Below are positions 6,048-9,082 of a DNA stretch of 9,082 bases, one piece after another. The translations under genes were made by a program, and so were the position numbers. Under the pieces are notes generated by a model. That model saw only the letters and a list, made by a program, of their open reading frames with translations. It did not search any database and was not told the DNA's origin. This DNA is from Candidatus Uhrbacteria bacterium RIFCSPHIGHO2_02_FULL_57_19. GTDB taxonomy: Bacteria > Patescibacteriota > Patescibacteriia > 2-12-FULL-57-11. Each line of letters begins with the position of its first letter. Positions within the stretch are counted from its first letter, which is position 1. The stretch lies in assembly GCA_001791115.1 (NCBI GenBank), contig MGDZ01000047.1, forward strand, positions 1 to 9,082. The letters run 5' to 3'.

Positions 6048-7416
6048 CCGTGGAGGTCGCGCGTGGGGCGCCGGGGAGCGGTGCGACGGTGCGGGCGTCG
6101 AAGAGCGTGAACGCCGCTTCGAGTTGTGGGTCGCGGTCGGCATTGTAATCCTCTTCAATTAAATCAATGGCTAGATCCGGATCGATTCCCTGCTGATTGA
6201 TGGACCGCCCCTTGGGGGTGAGCCACTCGGCAATGGTCAGCTTAAGCGCGCTTCCATCGGGCAGTCCCTGGAAATCCTGGACCGACCCCTTACCAAAAGT
6301 CTTCATGCCCACCAGCGTTGCCGCGCCCAGGTCCTGAAGCGCGCCGGCCACTATCTCGGCGCCGGAGGCGGAACCCTGGTTGATGAGCACTACCGTTGGC
6401 AGACCCTCGAATCTAGCCCGACCGTCGGAGCGGAACTCGACTTCATTTCCTTGGGCAGTCTTCTCCTTGACCACCACTTGTTCTTTGACCCACTCCCCGG
6501 CTACGTCCACTGCCGCGTCGAGATATCCTCCGGGATTGTTGCGTAAATTAAGTATGACGCCCGCGGGATTTTTCCCCAAAACCTCGCGCACTGCCTGATC
6601 GAAAAGAGATGTCGTCTCCTCATTGAATTGGCGAATCTCAATGATACCGATGTTCAACCCGCCGGGAGTAGTCTCCATTTTGACATTGACCGACTTAACC
6701 ACGATCTGCGAGCGGGTGATCTGGACATCAAACGGTTCCGGACCATCGCCGCGATAGATGACAAGAGTCACTACCGTGCCCTTTTCCCCTCGGATCTTGC
6801 TCACGGCCTCGTCCACGGCCATGCCGGTGGTGTCAGTCCCGTCAATAGCCAGAATCCGATCACCGGGACGCAATCCCGCGCGCTCGGCTGGAGAATCGGG
6901 CAGCGGCGCCACGATCTGAAGTTGACCCTGTTTGATGCCGATCTCGGCGCCGATCCCATCAAAGGTGCCTTTCAATTCCTTGCCGAACTCGTTCGCGGTC
7001 TGCGGTTCGAGGAACACGGAATACGGGTCATCGAGAGCGGCCACCATTCCCCGGAGCGCTCCATAAAACAAATCCCGCTCCGAGACCGGCTGTCTAACAT
7101 AGTTGGCCCGCACCTCGTTCCAGACATCCCAGAAAAGATTGAAATCGAGATCCTCGGGAATCTCTCCCAGGGCGTCGGCATTGACCACTCGCGCCGGCCG
7201 CTCGGCCGACTGCTCCGAGGATGGAGATGCCGCTTTGTCCCGCCCCTCTCCGTAAAACATTCCGGAAATAAAACCGCCGGTGCCGACCAGCACGAGCAGA
7301 TAGAGCACGGCGGAGCGTTTGAGAACCCGAATGGCGCGGGATCCCTCCCTTCGCGAAGGGAGGGAGGACGCTGGAGCCGGCTTCTGTTCTCCGGGAGATT
7401 GAGATATCACGTCCAT
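6040..7416 (-). CDS. ctpA: C-terminal processing peptidase, S41 family, membrane-anchored
   Basis: Serine protease that degrades or trims envelope proteins from their C-termini outside the membrane. From ATG at 7416 it has 458 residues: a cytoplasmic tail (1-34), one transmembrane anchor (about 35-55), a low-complexity linker (56-88), the N-terminal S41 helices (FWDVWNEVRANYV, 95-107; ALDDPYSVFL, 127-136), a PDZ domain (about 152-235, with GLRPGDRILAIDG at 181-193) and the catalytic domain. The Ser-Lys-Gln set is complete: Ser351 in GSASGAEI, Lys376 in TFGKGSVQ, Gln380. The spacing of 25 and 4 residues equals that of E. coli Prc/Tsp. I reject the longer start at TTG 7473, because that codon forms the -35 box of a good promoter. 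Residues 18-25 (SLPSRREG) come from an inserted palindrome. A Nudix gene follows with slight overlap. No Shine-Dalgarno sequence is visible. Confidence 0.95.
   Translation of the reverse strand: MDVISQSPGEQKPAPASSLPSRREGSRAIRVLKRSAVLYLLVLVGTGGFISGMFYGEGRDKAASPSSEQSAERPARVVNADALGEIPEDLDFNLFWDVWNEVRANYVRQPVSERDLFYGALRGMVAALDDPYSVFLEPQTANEFGKELKGTFDGIGAEIGIKQGQLQIVAPLPDSPAERAGLRPGDRILAIDGTDTTGMAVDEAVSKIRGEKGTVVTLVIYRGDGPEPFDVQITRSQIVVKSVNVKMETTPGGLNIGIIEIRQFNEETTSLFDQAVREVLGKNPAGVILNLRNNPGGYLDAAVDVAGEWVKEQVVVKEKTAQGNEVEFRSDGRARFEGLPTVVLINQGSASGAEIVAGALQDLGAATLVGMKTFGKGSVQDFQGLPDGSALKLTIAEWLTPKGRSINQQGIDPDLAIDLIEEDYNADRDPQLEAAFTLFDARTVAPLPGAPRATSTVE
7342..7365 (-). repeat. Perfect 24-bp palindrome inserted in ctpA
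   Basis: TCCCTCCCTTCG (7342-7353) is followed with no spacer by its exact reverse complement CGAAGGGAGGGA (7354-7365). It occupies eight whole codons of ctpA and encodes SLPSRREG in the cytoplasmic tail before the transmembrane anchor, a place where added residues should be harmless. I recall this peptide as a recurrent insert in Patescibacteria proteins, but cannot verify that here. Confidence 0.85.
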
Positions 7417-7444
7417 ATAAAAAGAAGGCGTCGAAACCGCCTCA

Positions 7445-7473
7445 ATTGTACGCCCAAAAAAAAGCGTCGTCAA
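7445..7473 (-). promoter_or_regulatory. Strong sigma70-like promoter of ctpA
   Basis: On the minus strand, TTGACG (7473-7468) and TACAAT (7450-7445) are separated by exactly 17 bp; each hexamer differs from the consensus at one position. Transcription would start near 7438, leaving about 22 bases before the ctpA ATG at 7416. It lies in the only sizeable intergenic gap (7417-7485). The spacer contains a run of eight T's. Confidence 0.7.
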
Positions 7474-7493
7474 AACCCCGGGGTGTCACACCC
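7472..7493 (-). terminator. Possible weak terminator at the typA stop
   Basis: On the minus strand GGGTG (7493-7489) and CACCC (7485-7481) flank the TGA stop codon of typA, which forms the 3-base loop, followed by CGGGGTTTT. The adjacent ACCCCGGGGT (7484-7475) is also palindromic. The stem is only 5 bp and the T run only 4, so attenuation rather than full termination is likely at best. Confidence 0.3.
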
Positions 7494-9082
7494 GTGCCTC
7501 GGCGCGTTCGTGCCGCTTCCGTTCTATAGCCGACAGCGCCGCCTTCCGGACGCGGATGTTCTCTGGTGTCACCTCGACGAGCTCATCATCCCCGATGTAC
7601 TCGAGCGCCGCCTCGAGTCCCATTTCCCGGGGCACGTCCAAGGCCTCGGCCACGCCATCACCCTTGGAGCGCATGTTGGATAGCCGTTTTTCCTTGCAGA
7701 CGTTGACCGGAATATCCTCGGCCTTGGCGTTCTGCCCGACCACCATGCCTTCGTACACCTTCACGTTCGGCCCGATGAAGAGCTGTCCCCGCTCCTGGGC
7801 CGCGACGAGCCCGTAGGTCGTGGAGATTCCTGCCTCGAACGCGACCAGCGATCCGTGGGGGCTGGCGTCGAACTCTCCGCGGAATTCCTCGTAGCCGGAA
7901 AACAGCGAATTCATGATGCCGAGCCCCTTGGTATCCGTCATAAATTCGTTCCGGTAGCCGATCAGTCCGCGCGTCGGAATTTCAAATTCAAGATACGCGG
8001 TCTTGCCTTCGACCCGCATATCCTTCATCTCCCCACGCCGGATGCCCATCTTTTGAATGACAGAACCAGAAAATTCCTCTGGACACTCAATGGAAAGATG
8101 CTCAATCGGCTCAAGACGGCGCCCATTTTCTTCTTTGAAAATGACCTGCGGCCTTGAGGCCTGAAGTTCAAAACCCTCGCGCCGCATTTTTTCAATGAGG
8201 ATGGAAAGGTGGAGTTCACCGCGGCCGGCCACGGTCCAGCGGTCCGCGGAATCGGTCGCGGTGACGCGAAGCGCGACGTCGGTCTCGAGTTCGCGTTCGA
8301 GCCGCTCCGCCAGGTTCCGGGAGGTGGAACGAGTGCCCTCCGTGCCGGCAAAGGGGCTGGTGTTGACCCCGAAGGTCATCTTGACCGTGGGCTCCTCGAT
8401 GGCGATGGTCGGAAGCGCGACCGCGTGCTCGGGGTCGGCGATGGTTTCGCCGATGGAGATATCCGAAATGCCAGCCACGGCGACAATGTCCCCTGCTTCG
8501 GCTTCATCCACTTCAGCGCGGTTCAGCCCGGAGAAGGTCATTACAGCCGAAAGTTTTACGCGCTTCGTCACCCCGTCGCGGTTGATATGCGCGACCTCCA
8601 TCCCTTTGCGGAGCGTGCCTGAATACAGCCGTCCGACAGCAATCTTGCCTTTGAAGTTGTCGTAAGCGAGATTCACGGTGAGCATCTGGAGCGGAGCGGA
8701 TGCGTCGATGGCCGGAGGTGGAATCACCTCGAGAATCGTCTCGAAGAGCGGGATGATGTTCGTCATGCCGGCTAGATTCGGATTCAAACCCGCTTTTCCC
8801 TGCTTGGCCGAAGCGTAAAGAATCGTAAAATCCGCCTGGCTGTCGGAAGCGCCCAGTTCCACAAACAGGTCAAAGGTTTTGTCCACCACCCATTCGATGC
8901 GCGCGTCGGGTTTGTCGATTTTGTTGATGACCACGATCGCGCGGTGCCCGGCCTCGATTGCCTTCCGGAGCACGAACTTGGTCTGGGGCATGGGCCCTTC
9001 TTTGGCATCAACAACAAGAAGCACGCCGTCCACCATGCGCATGATGCGCTCCACCTCGCCGCCGAAGTCCGCGTGTCCGGGC
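7486..9082 (-). CDS. typA: Translational GTPase TypA/BipA, C-terminal part (5' end beyond window)
   Basis: Ribosome-binding GTPase of the EF-G/LepA superfamily, involved in stress and low-temperature translation and 50S assembly. The window holds 531 residues; full TypA is about 600-615, so roughly 70-80 N-terminal residues with the P-loop and switch 1 are missing. Visible: the G3 motif in PGHADFGGEVER at the edge (9081-9046), G4 NKID (8925-8914), G5 SAK (8811-8803), the beta-barrel domain II (LTVNLAYDNFKGKIAVGR), the EF-G-like domain with GRGELHLSILIEKMRREGFEL, IPTRGLIGYR of domain V, and the TypA-specific C-terminal domain (AQERGQLFIGPNVKVYEGM, NVCKEKRLSNMR, EYIGDDELVEVTPENIRVRK). These last blocks separate it from LepA and EF-G. 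The reading frame is intact and ends at TGA 7488-7486. Its promoter is outside the window. Confidence 0.97.
   Translation of the reverse strand, partial: PGHADFGGEVERIMRMVDGVLLVVDAKEGPMPQTKFVLRKAIEAGHRAIVVINKIDKPDARIEWVVDKTFDLFVELGASDSQADFTILYASAKQGKAGLNPNLAGMTNIIPLFETILEVIPPPAIDASAPLQMLTVNLAYDNFKGKIAVGRLYSGTLRKGMEVAHINRDGVTKRVKLSAVMTFSGLNRAEVDEAEAGDIVAVAGISDISIGETIADPEHAVALPTIAIEEPTVKMTFGVNTSPFAGTEGTRSTSRNLAERLERELETDVALRVTATDSADRWTVAGRGELHLSILIEKMRREGFELQASRPQVIFKEENGRRLEPIEHLSIECPEEFSGSVIQKMGIRRGEMKDMRVEGKTAYLEFEIPTRGLIGYRNEFMTDTKGLGIMNSLFSGYEEFRGEFDASPHGSLVAFEAGISTTYGLVAAQERGQLFIGPNVKVYEGMVVGQNAKAEDIPVNVCKEKRLSNMRSKGDGVAEALDVPREMGLEAALEYIGDDELVEVTPENIRVRKAALSAIERKRHERAEARV

Noticed and set aside
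6048..6158. Extended N-terminus of the Nudix gene from TTG 6158 or ATG 6143
   Set aside because: It overlaps the ctpA coding sequence by over 100 bp and encodes a low-complexity tail. The start at TTG 6047 is preferred but not certain.
6628..7683. Long plus-strand open frame (351 codons) and others such as 2580-3458 and 4849-5541
   Set aside because: They lie fully antisense to well-supported genes, show composition-driven Arg/Ser/Pro-rich or His/Leu-rich sequence and no recognisable motifs.
1..9082. Defence system, CRISPR array, transposon, prophage or tRNA/rRNA genes
   Set aside because: All coding space is accounted for by housekeeping genes. No spaced direct repeats, transposase motifs or tRNA-like cloverleaf were seen on either strand by eye.

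Overview
The window reads as a compact, moderately GC-rich bacterial chromosome segment. Every supportable gene is on the minus strand, and genes overlap or sit only a few bases apart. My best guess for the source is the Candidate Phyla Radiation (Patescibacteria), probably assembled from a metagenome. That is inference. It rests on the distinctive N-terminus of CTP synthase (GGVMSGVGKG, then NMTTG-like and NLEYGGKC blocks that differ from the E. coli type), a lack of strong Shine-Dalgarno sequences, a possible near-leaderless promoter, and short repeats inserted in-frame into conserved genes. I recall similar repeats in that group but cannot verify this here. TGA acts as a normal stop (typA, ribH and the ATPase gene end in it).

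Layout in order of transcription, from the right edge to the left. (1) typA/bipA, a ribosome-associated GTPase, lacks its 5' end because it runs off the right edge. (2) A 69-bp gap holds a strong sigma70-like promoter for ctpA, a membrane-anchored S41 protease. A Nudix hydrolase gene follows, with its start inside or near the ctpA end. (3) A possible terminator leads to a second Nudix gene, a stand-alone riboflavin kinase, riboflavin synthase (ribE), lumazine synthase (ribH) and an MgtA-like P-type ATPase. These are spaced from -23 to +6 bp, so they are probably one operon. (4) A 30-bp gap, with a promoter that would give a transcript with almost no leader, precedes pyrG (CTP synthase), which runs off the left edge.

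Functionally the middle block makes flavin cofactor: RibH makes lumazine, RibE dismutates it to riboflavin, and the kinase makes FMN. The early steps (RibA/B, RibD) and an FMN adenylyltransferase are not in the window. The pump is translationally coupled to ribH by a 4-bp overlap. The other genes are housekeeping: translation stress (TypA), envelope proteolysis (CtpA), nucleotide clean-up (Nudix) and CTP synthesis (PyrG).

I found no CRISPR array, transposase, phage gene, RNA gene or defence system, and no clearly new multi-gene system. The most unusual signal is four different short repeat elements placed at tolerant sites of four genes: a 7-bp tandem repeat in the ATPase, a 7-bp-stem hairpin in ribE, an 11-bp tandem repeat at the start of a Nudix gene, and a perfect 24-bp palindrome in ctpA. 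No stretch of 300 bases lacks a gene.
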